64,000 bases of DNA from Lonepinella sp042468235 (GCF_042468235.1 NZ_CP170386.1:1922001-1986000); one strand, 5' to 3'. Positions 53,696-63,354 are shown, numbered from the stretch's first letter. Notes: generated by a model from the letters alone, not told the origin. Translations and numbers: made by a program.

Positions 53696-54604
53696 ATGAA
53701 AACGCCTTCTCGCTATATTGATCTAACCACCGACTATGGATTCAAAAGAGTCTTTGGTACGGATGTGAATAAAGATTTACTTATAGACTTTCTTAATGAA
53801 CTTTTTCAAGGTAAAAAAGTGATCAAAGATCTCACTTACAATAAAAATGAACAACAAGGCGACACTGCCGAACAAGGGTTGGTGATTTTTGACCTAACTT
53901 GTACAAGTGAGGACGACTCGCAATTTATTATTGAAGTACAACGCAGTAAGCAAAATTATTTTAAAGAACGCACCATTTATTACGGTAGTAAACTCATCAG
54001 CGATCAAGCCTCTAAAGGTGGTGTAAATGGTTGGAATTATGCTATTACTGAAGTTTATGTCATCGCCATTATGGACGGTTTTCATTTTTCTGACAGTAAA
54101 GAATATCTACACGATATTTGCCTTTTTAATCAAAAGACAGGGCAAAAATTTTATGATAGACTAGCTTTTATCTACATTGAATTACTGAATTTCAATAAGC
54201 CTGAAACAGTACTGGAAAGTGATTTGGACAAATGGTTATTTGTATTGAAAAATATGGCAAGATTGGATAAATTGCCTACGTTTTTGAAAAAGCCTGTTTT
54301 CCAGAAACTATTTCAAATTGCCGAGTACAGTAACTTAAACAAAGGGGAAAAACAGATGTACGATGTCAGTTTAAAACGCAAATGGGACGAGTATGCCGTA
54401 CGTGAATATTGGGAAACCGAAGGTATGCAAAAAGGCATAGAGAAAGGCATAAAGAAGGGCATAGAGAAAGGTATTCAACAAGGAATACAAGAAACGCAAA
54501 GAAAAAATGCGTTAAATATGCTTAATCTTGGATTGAGTTTAGAGATTATTTCAAAATCAGTTGATTTACCCATTGATGAAATTAAAAAACTTTGTAGCCA
54601 GTAA
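53696..54604 (+). CDS. Rpn family recombination-promoting nuclease (PD-(D/E)XK)
   Basis: 302 aa. The signature DLTTDYGFKRVFGTDVNKDL starts the domain, and the nuclease core is FDLTCTSEDDSQFIIEVQRS (Asp, then ExQ), as in Rpn/YhgA-type proteins. Near the C-terminus the protein carries a run of six GIxK/Q units encoded by 12-bp imperfect tandem repeats (54422-54493). Rpn proteins are encoded near mobile or toxin genes and are Ca-dependent DNA endonucleases promoting RecA-independent recombination. The upstream toxin remnant supports an accessory locus. A terminator follows. Confidence 0.9.
   Translation: MKTPSRYIDLTTDYGFKRVFGTDVNKDLLIDFLNELFQGKKVIKDLTYNKNEQQGDTAEQGLVIFDLTCTSEDDSQFIIEVQRSKQNYFKERTIYYGSKLISDQASKGGVNGWNYAITEVYVIAIMDGFHFSDSKEYLHDICLFNQKTGQKFYDRLAFIYIELLNFNKPETVLESDLDKWLFVLKNMARLDKLPTFLKKPVFQKLFQIAEYSNLNKGEKQMYDVSLKRKWDEYAVREYWETEGMQKGIEKGIKKGIEKGIQQGIQETQRKNALNMLNLGLSLEIISKSVDLPIDEIKKLCSQ
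54422..54493 (+). repeat. 12-bp tandem repeats in the rpn gene, six units
   Basis: Units GGTATGCAAAAA, GGCATAGAGAAA, GGCATAAAGAAG, GGCATAGAGAAA, GGTATTCAACAA and GGAATACAAGAA, each coding for G-I/M-x-x. Since each is four codons, gain or loss keeps the frame. Confidence 0.75.
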
Positions 54605-54611
54605 AACAAAA

Positions 54612-54629
54612 CCCCAGTTCTCACTGGGG
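54612..54629. terminator. Terminator after rpn (convergent with rpmE)
   Basis: CCCCAGT (54612-54618) and ACTGGGG (54623-54629) form a 7-bp stem with A-rich and T-rich flanks. Confidence 0.75.
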
Positions 54630-54660
54630 TTAGTTTTATCAAATAGAATCCAAAAACAGA

Positions 54661-54873
54661 TTATTTTGTACCTGGAATACTGAAACGTTTGTTGAAACGT
54701 TCTACACGACCACCAGTGTCAACAACACGTTGTTTACCAGTGTAGAATGGGTGGCAGTTGCCACAAACGTCTAAGTTTAAATCTTTGCCCACAGTTGAGC
54801 GAGTTTTGATAACATTACCGCAAGAACATGTTGCAGTCACTTCTTTATATTCTGGGTGAATACCTTGTTTCAT
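54661..54873 (-). CDS. rpmE: 50S ribosomal protein L31
   Basis: 70 aa from the ATG at 54873 (MKQGIHPEYKEVTATCSCGN). It is the zinc-binding (C+) type: Cys in CSCG at about residues 16 and 18, and CGNCHPFYTG with Cys 37 and 40. The next start upstream (54885) would add four residues without a ribosome site. It is divergent from priA; rpmE beside priA is the gene order of E. coli. Confidence 0.96.
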   Translation of the reverse strand: MKQGIHPEYKEVTATCSCGNVIKTRSTVGKDLNLDVCGNCHPFYTGKQRVVDTGGRVERFNKRFSIPGTK

Positions 54874-55077
54874 AGAAAACCTCAAATTGAAGCCATGTCG
54901 CTATAAGAACTATCCGAATTGAATATTCAAACACCACATGTGATTAATAATACGCTTTCGAATTTTTGATTTAAATTCTGAAAGCACGAAAAAGAGCAGA
55001 AATTATACCGAAAAAAATGGATTATTCAAGGGGGATTTTTCGTTATAATAAATCAAATTTAATTCTCAAGGTTGTTT

Positions 55078-57282
55078 ATGAAATTTGTTCGCATTGCTTT
55101 TGCTGTGCCATTAATGTGTTTTTTTGATTACCTTTTGCCTGATGATCTTAATGTTTGTATCGGGGCAAGGGTGCTTGTGCCATTTGGTACGCAAAAACGA
55201 GTCGGTATTGTAGTGGAATTGCCAGAACAAAGTGATTTGCCTTTGGAACAGTTAAAATCAGTGTTAGCTGTGATAGATGAGCGATCTATTTTTACGCCAC
55301 AAAGTTGGGTATTACTCACTTGGGCAAGCCGTTATTATCATGCACCCTTGGGAGATGTGCTGTTTTCTGCCTTACCTGTTAAATTACGCTCAGGCGAAAG
55401 TGCGGTGCAAAAATCGAAAATTTTGTGGAAAATCACCGCACTTGGTGAGCAAGCACTTTTATCTGGTGGACTTAAACAAGCGAAGAAACAGATTGCTGCC
55501 TTGCAAGCATTAAGTCAATCTCCGTTAGAAAAAGGCAATAATGAATTTAATTCCGCCATTTGGTCAGCCTTAAAAGAAAAACAATTTGTCGAAGAAATTG
55601 AGCAATTTGTTGAGATAAAAAGTTGGCAACAGAGCTTGGGTGATTTACCTGTGGCGAAAGCAGAAAATCGTTTAAGTTTAAATAAACAACAGGCGTTAGC
55701 GTTTACTCAGGTGCTGTTTCAACAAGGGTTTGCGGCATTTTTGTTAGATGGCGTGACAGGTTCGGGTAAGACTGAAATTTATTTACAACTGATCGAAGAA
55801 ATCCTGAAAAAAGGTAAGCAAGTTTTAGTGTTAGTACCTGAAATTGGCTTAACGCCACAAACGGTGCAACGGTTTCAATCTCGTTTTAATGTGCAAATAG
55901 ATGTATTGCATTCGAATTTAAACGATACGCAACGTTTGAATGTGTGGCAACGAGCGAAAACGGGGCAAAGTGCGGTGGTCATTGGTACAAGATCGGCGTT
56001 GTTCACGCAATTTGCTGATTTAGGGCTGATTATTTTAGATGAAGAACATGATAGTTCTTTCAAACAGCAAGACGGCTGGCGTTACCATGCTCGAGATTTG
56101 GCGGTGGTGTATGCGAAACAGTTGGATATTCCCGTGTTAATGGGATCAGCAACGCCAAGTTTAGAAAGTTTAAATAATGTTAATTTAGGTAAATATCAGC
56201 ATATTTTATTATCTAAACGGGCAGGTAATGCTACTATGGTTGAATGTCAATTAATTGATTTAAAAAAGCAAAATGTAGTCAATGGATTGTCGGTGGCATT
56301 ATTAAAGAAAATGGAAGAGCATTTGCAAAAGGGCAATCAGGTGCTGTTATTTTTAAATCGGCGTGGTTTTGCACCCGTATTATTATGCCATGAATGTGGT
56401 TGGATAGCGGATTGTCAGCATTGTGATAAACCATTAACTTATCATCAAAATCAACGCGTTATGCGATGCCATCATTGTGCTTCGCAACGTCCGATTCCAC
56501 GTCAATGTGCGAAATGTGGTTCAACTAATTTAGTCACTACGGGGCAAGGAACGGAACAGCTAGAACAAACGCTACAACAGCGTTTCCCCCAATATGGCAT
56601 TACTCGAATTGACCGAGATAGCACCGCTCGCAAAGGTAAATTAGAGAGTCATTTAAACGATATTCAGCAAGGTAAAAGCCAGATTCTAATTGGTACACAA
56701 ATGTTAGCCAAGGGGCATCATTTTCCGAATGTAACATTGGTCGCATTGATTAATGTGGATAGCGGTTTGTTTTCCTTAGATTTTCGGGCGGAGGAACGGT
56801 TAGCCCAGCTTTATGTGCAAGTAGCAGGGCGTGCAGGACGGGCGGAAAAACAAGGTGAAGTGGTGTTACAAACCCATTATCCAGAACATCCTTTATTGCA
56901 ACGTTTGTTAAATGAGGGCTATGCTTCTTTTGCGGCGGAGGCTTTACAAATGCGACAGGTTATGGGGTTGCCACCGTTTAGTTCGCAAGCCTTATTTAAG
57001 GCACAAAGTCGTAAGAGTATTGAAGCAGAGCAATGTTTACAGCAAATTGCTGATTATTTCCAACAATGGAAACTGGCTCAAAATCAACCGCACTTACAGA
57101 TTTTAGGGGTGATGCCAGCCCCTTTCGCGAAGAAAGCGGATCAATATCGTTGGCAGTTGTTATTACAGCATACCAATAGGGTAGTTTTACAACAAGCATT
57201 GCAGGATTTCTCTCAACAAGAGATGAGTAAATCGTGGCAAGTGCGGTTAAATTTGGATGTGGATCCACAAGATCTGTCTTAA
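55078..57282 (+). CDS. priA: Primosomal replication protein PriA (helicase)
   Basis: 734-aa superfamily 2 helicase that restarts collapsed replication forks. The start ATG 55078 (MKFVRIAFAVPLMCFFDYLL) is preferred over an in-frame TTG 6 nt upstream. The N-terminal 3'-DNA-binding domain is followed by Walker A DGVTGSGKTEIYLQ, the DEEH box LIILDEEHDSSFKQQDGWRY, and the zinc cluster with eight cysteines (CHECGWIADCQHC, later CHHC and CAKCGS). The helicase C motif is GTQMLAKGHHFPNVTLV, then QVAGRAGRAEKQG. Three uptake sequences are inside the gene. It is followed by ftsN. Confidence 0.97.
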   Translation: MKFVRIAFAVPLMCFFDYLLPDDLNVCIGARVLVPFGTQKRVGIVVELPEQSDLPLEQLKSVLAVIDERSIFTPQSWVLLTWASRYYHAPLGDVLFSALPVKLRSGESAVQKSKILWKITALGEQALLSGGLKQAKKQIAALQALSQSPLEKGNNEFNSAIWSALKEKQFVEEIEQFVEIKSWQQSLGDLPVAKAENRLSLNKQQALAFTQVLFQQGFAAFLLDGVTGSGKTEIYLQLIEEILKKGKQVLVLVPEIGLTPQTVQRFQSRFNVQIDVLHSNLNDTQRLNVWQRAKTGQSAVVIGTRSALFTQFADLGLIILDEEHDSSFKQQDGWRYHARDLAVVYAKQLDIPVLMGSATPSLESLNNVNLGKYQHILLSKRAGNATMVECQLIDLKKQNVVNGLSVALLKKMEEHLQKGNQVLLFLNRRGFAPVLLCHECGWIADCQHCDKPLTYHQNQRVMRCHHCASQRPIPRQCAKCGSTNLVTTGQGTEQLEQTLQQRFPQYGITRIDRDSTARKGKLESHLNDIQQGKSQILIGTQMLAKGHHFPNVTLVALINVDSGLFSLDFRAEERLAQLYVQVAGRAGRAEKQGEVVLQTHYPEHPLLQRLLNEGYASFAAEALQMRQVMGLPPFSSQALFKAQSRKSIEAEQCLQQIADYFQQWKLAQNQPHLQILGVMPAPFAKKADQYRWQLLLQHTNRVVLQQALQDFSQQEMSKSWQVRLNLDVDPQDLS

Positions 57283-57371
57283 TTCCCTCGCCAAATGAAC
57301 AATAATTGAGTAGAATTAGCGACTATTTAGTCATTTCACTTATCTATTAACAATATTATCGGAATATTATA

Positions 57372-58190
57372 GTGGCACAGCGTGATTACGCCGCTCGTAG
57401 CGGTTCAAAAAAGAAGAAATCAACAAAGAAATCTCTGTTATTAGCTATTGCAACTGGTGTTATTGTTGCTTTTGTTCTTGGTCTTTATTTATTAAAAGAA
57501 AAAGCGCCTGAACCTGTTAAGCAAAATACGCCATCAGTGGTATCTGAAGAAAAAGACAAGCATAAGAGTCAACTGCCAAGTAAATTGGAAGAAACCTTTT
57601 CTTATATTAAGGAATTAGAAAACCGTTCTATTACGAATAGCCAACCGGTGCAATTAAGTGAAACGCAGAAAGCGGAGTTGAAACGTTTGCAAGAAGAAGA
57701 ACAGGCTAGACAGGCAGCTTTAGAAAAACTAAAACAGACAGAATCGACCAATATAACAATGGCCCCAAATGCTGGTGCTCAAGTAGTAGATGCTGAACTA
57801 ACGGATGTTGGTGCTACTGAGCCTGCAGTGAATGATGAAGCCAAATTAAAGGCAGAGCAGGAACGTACAGTCGCAGAGCAGAAAAAACTGGCGGATCAAC
57901 GTAAAAAAGAAGAAGAACGTAAACTTGCTGAACAGAAAAAAGAAGAAAGTAAAAAAGCAAACGCAGCAAAATCGGCCGGAAAATTTGGTTTACAATGCGG
58001 CGCTTTTAATGATCGTGCGAAAGCAGAAAGTTTACAAGCTCGTTTAGCGATGGCTGGGTTAAATGCACGTATTACCGAAAGCGGTAAATGGAATCGAGTT
58101 TTAATTGGACCGATTGGTGATCGTCCAGCGGCGGTTTCTGCTCAACAGCAGGCAAGTGCTATTGCAGGTTGTGTGGTGATTGGCATGTAA
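57372..58190 (+). CDS. ftsN: Cell division protein FtsN
   Basis: 272-aa bitopic inner-membrane protein that triggers septal peptidoglycan synthesis. Translation begins at GTG 57372 (M-AQRDYAARSGSKKKKS), matching the E. coli start AQRDYVRRS. The cytoplasmic basic segment ends at a single transmembrane helix (LLLAIATGVIVAFVLGLYLL, about residues 22-41). A long periplasmic linker with E/K/Q-rich repeats (residues 100-200) follows, and the C-terminal SPOR domain (KFGLQCGAFNDRAKAESLQA to the end) binds denuded glycan. The priA-ftsN order lacks cytR, which separates them in E. coli. Confidence 0.95.
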   Translation: MAQRDYAARSGSKKKKSTKKSLLLAIATGVIVAFVLGLYLLKEKAPEPVKQNTPSVVSEEKDKHKSQLPSKLEETFSYIKELENRSITNSQPVQLSETQKAELKRLQEEEQARQAALEKLKQTESTNITMAPNAGAQVVDAELTDVGATEPAVNDEAKLKAEQERTVAEQKKLADQRKKEEERKLAEQKKEESKKANAAKSAGKFGLQCGAFNDRAKAESLQARLAMAGLNARITESGKWNRVLIGPIGDRPAAVSAQQQASAIAGCVVIGM

Positions 58191-58226
58191 TTTTCTGAAA
58201 CCATTTAGGACAGCCTTTAATTAACT

Positions 58227-58263
58227 AAGTGCGGTGAAAATTTTTATTATTTGCACCGCACTT
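58227..58263. terminator. Uptake-sequence terminator after ftsN
   Basis: AAGTGCGGTG (58227-58236) and CACCGCACTT (58254-58263) form a 10-bp stem with a 17-nt loop, followed by TTTTTT. Confidence 0.8.
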
Positions 58264-58268
58264 TTTTC

Positions 58269-58296
58269 TTGCGTAAATCTTAAAAATCATTAAAAT
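58269..58296 (+). promoter_or_regulatory. Promoter of acrRAB
   Basis: TTGCGT (58269-58274) and TAAAAT (58291-58296) with a 16-bp spacer. The adjacent palindrome overlaps the end of the -10 box. Confidence 0.55.
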
Positions 58297-58314
58297 GAAC
58301 GAACGTTCATTCAT
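58295..58314. promoter_or_regulatory. AcrR operator palindrome
   Basis: ATGAACGAACGTTCATTCAT reads the same on both strands at 18 of 20 positions. Its location on the promoter of a TetR-led efflux operon fits an autorepressor site. Confidence 0.75.
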
Positions 58315-58390
58315 TGGAGTAATGATCAGATTTGGCAAATCAGTAAAATTTACTGGTTTGTTTGTTTTTTAGCCAAATAAAGTGGTTTTT

Positions 58391-58969
58391 ATGCAAAATT
58401 CTGAACCAGATATGGCAGAGCAAATTTTTATCGCAACAGAAAAGTTAATGGCGGAATATGGTCTGCCTTACTTATCGATGCATAAAATTGCTAAAGAAGC
58501 CAAAATATCTGCCGGCACAATTTATATTTATTTTAAAAGTAAAGAAGAATTGTTAGAGCAATTTGCAAGGCGAGTGTTTTCCAATTTTCAACGAGAAATC
58601 GCACGAAATTTTGATGAAACCAAGCCTTTTTTTGAGCAATATCGACAAATGTGGAAAAATATTTGGTCGCATTTGTTAAAAAATCAAATGGTAGTGGCGA
58701 ATATGCACCAGTATAGAGCGTTACCAAAATTTAATGAAATTTGTCAGGAATTGAATAAACAAAACCTATGGACAAATTTTTGTATGAAAGCAAAACAGGC
58801 GGGAGTGATATGTGATTTACCCACCGATGTGTTGTTTTTTATTAGTTTAGAAAGTGCGGTGAATTTGTCATTTAGAAATATAGATTCTTGTGCCAAAGAG
58901 AAACTTTCTGACGATACCTTAGACATTATTATTGAAAGAACCTGGCGTTCTATTCAAAAAGAAATTTAG
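58391..58969 (+). CDS. acrR: TetR-family repressor of the efflux operon
   Basis: 192 aa from the ATG at 58391 (MQNSEPDMAEQ); an in-frame ATG at 58382 would add three residues. The HTH is at residues about 9-53 (AEQIFIATEKLMAEYGLPYL, then MHKIAKEAKISAGTIYIYFK). The C-terminal ligand-binding domain resembles efflux regulators of the AcrR/NemR kind. It is 22 bp upstream of the membrane-fusion gene and in one operon with the pump, with a palindrome over its own promoter. Homologues stand in the same order in H. influenzae. Confidence 0.93.
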   Translation: MQNSEPDMAEQIFIATEKLMAEYGLPYLSMHKIAKEAKISAGTIYIYFKSKEELLEQFARRVFSNFQREIARNFDETKPFFEQYRQMWKNIWSHLLKNQMVVANMHQYRALPKFNEICQELNKQNLWTNFCMKAKQAGVICDLPTDVLFFISLESAVNLSFRNIDSCAKEKLSDDTLDIIIERTWRSIQKEI

Positions 58970-58991
58970 TTAATTATTTACGGAGTTTTTT

Positions 58992-60188
58992 ATGACCCAA
59001 ATTCAAACAAATAAACCCAAACGTAGTCATACTTTCTTATTGAAAGTCGGTCTTACTGTGGCGGTCATTATTTTTGTTGGCGTAATTGGTATGAATATTT
59101 TTAAAAATAAAATGATTGCCAGTGCGATTGCTAATATGCCTGAATCAGTCAGCCCTGTTACTGCCATGGAAGTGGCAGCTAAAGAGTGGACACCAGTGAT
59201 TACCTCGACAGGTCTTGTTCGTCCAAATCAAGGGGCAATGTTAAGTGCGGAAGCCTCTGGTACAGTGAAGCATATTTTAGTGAAATCGGGTCAAACCGTG
59301 AATAAAGGTGATGTGCTAGTTGAGTTAGATAATGATGTAGAAGTGGCGACCTTACGTGCCACAGAAGCACAATTACCTGCCCTTCGCTTAACTTACCAAC
59401 GTTATGCTAACTTATTGAAAACACAATCTGTTTCTCAAACTGAATTTGATAATGCGAAAGCCAGCTATGATCAAGCGGTCGCCACCATTAATTCATTAAA
59501 AGCAGCTGTTGAACGTCGTAAAATTGTGGCACCTTTTGCAGGTAAATTGGGGATTGTGAAAGTCAATGAGGGTCAATATATCACGGTTGCCACAGAGATC
59601 GTGAGGGTTGAAGATACCTCATCTATGAAAGTAGATTTTGCGGTTTCACAAAAATTATTAGAGTATATTAAAGTCGGTCAAAAAGTGACGGCAACCGCAG
59701 ATGCTCGTTTAGGTGAAACCTTTGCTGCTCGTGTAACAGCCATTGATGCAGGCATCAGTTCATCGACTGGATTAGTCGATGTGCAAGCGACATTTGAGCC
59801 GAATGATAGTCAGAAATTGCTTTCAGGTATGTTTACTCGTTTGAATATTGCCTTACCGACTCAATATGGTCAAGTCGTGATTCCACAAGTGGCGGTGAGC
59901 TACAATATGTACGGTGAATTTGCGTATGTATTACAACCCTTAAGCGATGACGATAAACAAAAATTAGCTGATAGCGAAACATTAGATAAAACCTACCGTG
60001 TCAAACAAGTCACGGTGAAAACCAAGGATCGTCAAGGTATTTACGCACAAATTAACAAGGGTGATTTAAATATTGGCGATAAAATCGTAACAGGTGGTTT
60101 CCAACGTATTAGCAACGGCAGTTTGGTTGTTGTTAAGGATAAAGATGGCGTGGGTACAGAGCAACCTGCGGACAAAACAAATTTGTAA
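58992..60188 (+). CDS. acrA: RND efflux periplasmic adaptor (membrane fusion protein)
   Basis: 398 aa. An N-terminal membrane anchor (FLLKVGLTVAVIIFVGVIGM) is followed by the lipoyl halves (GLVRPNQGAMLSAEASGTVK, then IVAPFAGKLGIVKVNEGQYI), an alpha-hairpin (residues about 110-170, LRATEAQLPALRLTYQRYAN) and the beta-barrel domain. There is no lipobox, so it is a bitopic anchor as in the MexH/AcrA variants lacking lipidation. It links the pump to an outer-membrane TolC-type channel that is not encoded here. It lies 17 bp before acrB. Confidence 0.94.
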   Translation: MTQIQTNKPKRSHTFLLKVGLTVAVIIFVGVIGMNIFKNKMIASAIANMPESVSPVTAMEVAAKEWTPVITSTGLVRPNQGAMLSAEASGTVKHILVKSGQTVNKGDVLVELDNDVEVATLRATEAQLPALRLTYQRYANLLKTQSVSQTEFDNAKASYDQAVATINSLKAAVERRKIVAPFAGKLGIVKVNEGQYITVATEIVRVEDTSSMKVDFAVSQKLLEYIKVGQKVTATADARLGETFAARVTAIDAGISSSTGLVDVQATFEPNDSQKLLSGMFTRLNIALPTQYGQVVIPQVAVSYNMYGEFAYVLQPLSDDDKQKLADSETLDKTYRVKQVTVKTKDRQGIYAQINKGDLNIGDKIVTGGFQRISNGSLVVVKDKDGVGTEQPADKTNL

Positions 60189-60205
60189 TTTAAGGGTGTA
60201 AATGA

Positions 60206-63200
60206 ATGAAATTTACTGATCTTTTTATTAAACGCCCGATTTTGGCGATTTCAATTAGTTTGCTGATCGTGATTCTTGGTTTGCAAGCCATTTCGAAATT
60301 GTCGGTGCGTGAATATCCCAAAATGACCACCACAGTGATTACGGTAAGTACCACTTATCCCGGGGCGGATGCCAATCTAATCCAAGCGTTTGTGACCTCT
60401 AAACTGGAAGAAGCGATTGCACAGGCGGACAATATTGACTATTTATCTTCAACCAGTAGCCCGAGTTCTTCTCAAATTACGGTCAAGATGAAATTGAATA
60501 CTGACCCAAGTGCTGCTTTGGCTGACATTCTTGCCAAAGTAAACTCTGTTCGTTCTGAGTTACCAAGTGATATTGAAGACCCGTCCATTACTTCCTCTAC
60601 AGGTGGTTCAGGGTTAATGTATGTTAGTTTTGTTTCGGATAAGTTAGATTCAAGCCAAGTGACTGACTATATTCAACGTGTGGTAAAACCGCAGTTGTTT
60701 ACGGTGCAAGGTGTGGCAAAAGTTAATATTTATGGGGGGGCAGAATATGCCATGCGTATTTGGCTTGACCCACAAAAGATGGCTTCCCAAAACCTTTCTG
60801 CTCCACAGGTCATGAGTGCCTTGAATGCGAATAATGTACAGACCGCTGCAGGGAGTTCAAATGGTTATTACAATGTTTATAAAAACAAAGTAGAAACCAC
60901 CACCACCACGATTGAACAATTAAGTAATTTAATTATTGCCTCTGATGGTACTGACCTTGTTCGTTTACGCGATGTAGCCACCGTTGAATTAAATAAAGAA
61001 AATGATGATTATCGTGCTAGTGCGAACGGACAAGAATCTGTGGTGATTGGTATTGAACCAACATCAGATGCCAACCCGTTAGATGTGGCAAATGATATTT
61101 ATCCTGTGTATGAACAGATTAAAGCACAAATGCCAGATAGTATTACTTCAGCTATTCTGTATGACCGTACTATTGCGATTAACAGCTCAATTAATGACGT
61201 GGTACATACTATTTTAGAAGCCGTAGTGATTGTATTGGTGGTGATTTTGCTGTTTATCGGTTCATTCCGTGCCATTATCATTCCGATTATTACCATTCCA
61301 ATTTCATTGATTGGGGTATTGTTCTTGATGCAAGGTTTTGGTTTCTCTATTAACTTGATGACTTTGCTTGCGATGATTTTAGCTATCGGTTTGGTGGTGG
61401 ACGATGCCATCGTGGTATTGGAAAACGTGGATCGCCATATTAAAGAGGGTGAAACCCCATTCCGTGCGGCAATTATTGGTACACGTGAAATTGCTACCCC
61501 TGTTATTTCTATGACCATTGCCTTGGTCGCGGTATATTCACCGATGGCATTAATGGGCGGAATTACGGGAACACTATTTAAAGAATTTGCGTTAACCCTT
61601 GCTGGTTCAGTATTTATTTCTGGTGTGGTGGCTTTAACGCTCTCACCAATGATGTCTGGTGCCTTATTAACTGATCAACATAGTAGCTTTGAACAACGAG
61701 TCAATCGTACTTTAAACAAAATTACCGATATTTATGGTTACTGGTTGCACGTGATTATGGCTTCTCGTAGTGCAATTTTGTTATTCTCTGTTATTGTTTT
61801 TGGCACGATCCCTGTGTTATTAAATTCACTCTCCAGTGAGCTGACACCTGCGGAAGACAAGGGGGCATTTATGAGCCTTGCTTTTGCACCGTCAAATATG
61901 AACGTGGATTATATTCAACAAGCCGCTAAACAATACGAGCAAATTATCAATGAAACCGAAGAGAATAAATTCTCAATGGTGGTTGCTGGTGCACCAACAT
62001 CAAATAAGGCATTGATTATTACCACCCTGAAAGATTGGAGTGAGCGTAGTCGTAAACAGCCTGAAGTGATGAATGAATTAAATACCAAGGCTAAAAATAT
62101 TCCAGAATTATCTATTACCAACTTCTCCATGCCTGAAATTGACACTGGGGAACAAGGGGCAAGTGTCGGGATCGTGTTAATGACCCCAAATGATAATAAA
62201 GAACTTGCCGTGGTTTCCGAAGAGTTCTTACAAAAGATGCGTACCTCTGGTTTATTCGTGTTTACGAATATTGATTTAAAATATGATACCGCCCAAATGA
62301 CGATTACTGTTGATAAGGAAAAAGCAGGGGCGTATGGTGTCAGTATGTCAGAAATTTCTACTACTTTAGGTAGTTATTTATCTGCTGCCACCATTACCCG
62401 TGTGGATATTGACGGACGGGCTTATAAAGTGATCTCACAAGTAAAACGTGATGATCGTTTATCACCAGAATCCTTTAATAACTACTATGTATCGGCTTCA
62501 GATGGTACAAGTGTTCCATTAAGTAGCTTGCTCACCCTTACTCTTGAGCCACAACCTGTATCATTGGGGCATTTTAGTCAGTTGAATGCGGCGACCATTA
62601 GTGCGGTGCCAGCCCCAACCACCAAAGTCGGTGATGCGGTAGCTTGGTTGCAAGCAGCAGCCAAAGAATTGCCAAAAGGTTATACCTATGACTTTAAAGG
62701 CGAATCTCGTCAGTTAGTGCAAGAAGGTAGCTCTCTTGGTGTCACCTTTGCTCTTGCAGTGGTCATCATTTTCTTAGTGTTGGCGATCCAATTTGAAAGC
62801 TGGCGTGATGCAACGGTGATTTTGATTTCTGTACCGTTAGCATTAAGTGGAGCCTTGTTGGTGTTAAATATTCTGAGTTTATTAGGGGTAACTGGGGTAA
62901 CACTCAACATTTATTCTGAAGTAGGCTTGATTACCTTAGTCGGCTTAATCACTAAACACGGTATCTTAATGTGTGAAGTAGCATTGGAAGAACAATTACA
63001 TCATGGTGCAAGCAAAATTGATGCGATTGTGACGGCAGCCCGTCAACGTTTACGCCCAATTTTAATGACTACCGCAGCAATGATCGCAGGTTTAGTGCCA
63101 CTGCTTTATGCCAGTGGTGCGGGTGCGGTAATGCGTTTCAGTATGGGGATTGTTATCGTGGCAGGTTTGGCTATCGGGACATTGTTCACCTTGTTCGTGT

Positions 63201-63295
63201 TGCCAGTGATTTATTCTTACATTGCCAGCGAACACAAACCATTACCAGAATTTGATGAAAATGCCCCACGTGTGAGTGGTGGAAGTCATCATTAA
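60206..63295 (+). CDS. acrB: RND multidrug efflux permease
   Basis: 1029-aa inner-membrane proton-driven pump of the HAE1 family with 12 transmembrane helices and two large periplasmic loops. The proton-relay residues are present: GLVVDDAIVVLENVDRH (the Asp pair in helix 4) and the Lys in helix 10, GLITLVGLITKHGILMCEV. The start is MKFTDLFIKRPILAISISLL, the common RND N-terminus. The C-terminus ends VSGGSHH. The substrates probably include dyes, detergents and macrolides, as for the homologous H. influenzae pump. A terminator follows. Confidence 0.95.
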   Translation: MKFTDLFIKRPILAISISLLIVILGLQAISKLSVREYPKMTTTVITVSTTYPGADANLIQAFVTSKLEEAIAQADNIDYLSSTSSPSSSQITVKMKLNTDPSAALADILAKVNSVRSELPSDIEDPSITSSTGGSGLMYVSFVSDKLDSSQVTDYIQRVVKPQLFTVQGVAKVNIYGGAEYAMRIWLDPQKMASQNLSAPQVMSALNANNVQTAAGSSNGYYNVYKNKVETTTTTIEQLSNLIIASDGTDLVRLRDVATVELNKENDDYRASANGQESVVIGIEPTSDANPLDVANDIYPVYEQIKAQMPDSITSAILYDRTIAINSSINDVVHTILEAVVIVLVVILLFIGSFRAIIIPIITIPISLIGVLFLMQGFGFSINLMTLLAMILAIGLVVDDAIVVLENVDRHIKEGETPFRAAIIGTREIATPVISMTIALVAVYSPMALMGGITGTLFKEFALTLAGSVFISGVVALTLSPMMSGALLTDQHSSFEQRVNRTLNKITDIYGYWLHVIMASRSAILLFSVIVFGTIPVLLNSLSSELTPAEDKGAFMSLAFAPSNMNVDYIQQAAKQYEQIINETEENKFSMVVAGAPTSNKALIITTLKDWSERSRKQPEVMNELNTKAKNIPELSITNFSMPEIDTGEQGASVGIVLMTPNDNKELAVVSEEFLQKMRTSGLFVFTNIDLKYDTAQMTITVDKEKAGAYGVSMSEISTTLGSYLSAATITRVDIDGRAYKVISQVKRDDRLSPESFNNYYVSASDGTSVPLSSLLTLTLEPQPVSLGHFSQLNAATISAVPAPTTKVGDAVAWLQAAAKELPKGYTYDFKGESRQLVQEGSSLGVTFALAVVIIFLVLAIQFESWRDATVILISVPLALSGALLVLNILSLLGVTGVTLNIYSEVGLITLVGLITKHGILMCEVALEEQLHHGASKIDAIVTAARQRLRPILMTTAAMIAGLVPLLYASGAGAVMRFSMGIVIVAGLAIGTLFTLFVLPVIYSYIASEHKPLPEFDENAPRVSGGSHH

Positions 63296-63312
63296 AATTA
63301 GCTAAAAAATAA

Positions 63313-63321
63313 ACCGCACTT
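63313..63321 (-). repeat. DNA uptake sequence
   Basis: ACCGCACTT after acrB; an inverted partner missing its first two bases (TGCGGT) is at 63340-63345, so a weak stem may form ahead of the main terminator. Confidence 0.7.
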
Positions 63322-63354
63322 CTTTGAGTTTTACTTATGTGCGGTACAAAAAGC

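Noticed and set aside
54422..54493. Phase-variable on/off switch in rpn
   Set aside because: Repeat units are 12 bp, so length changes keep the frame and cannot switch the gene off.
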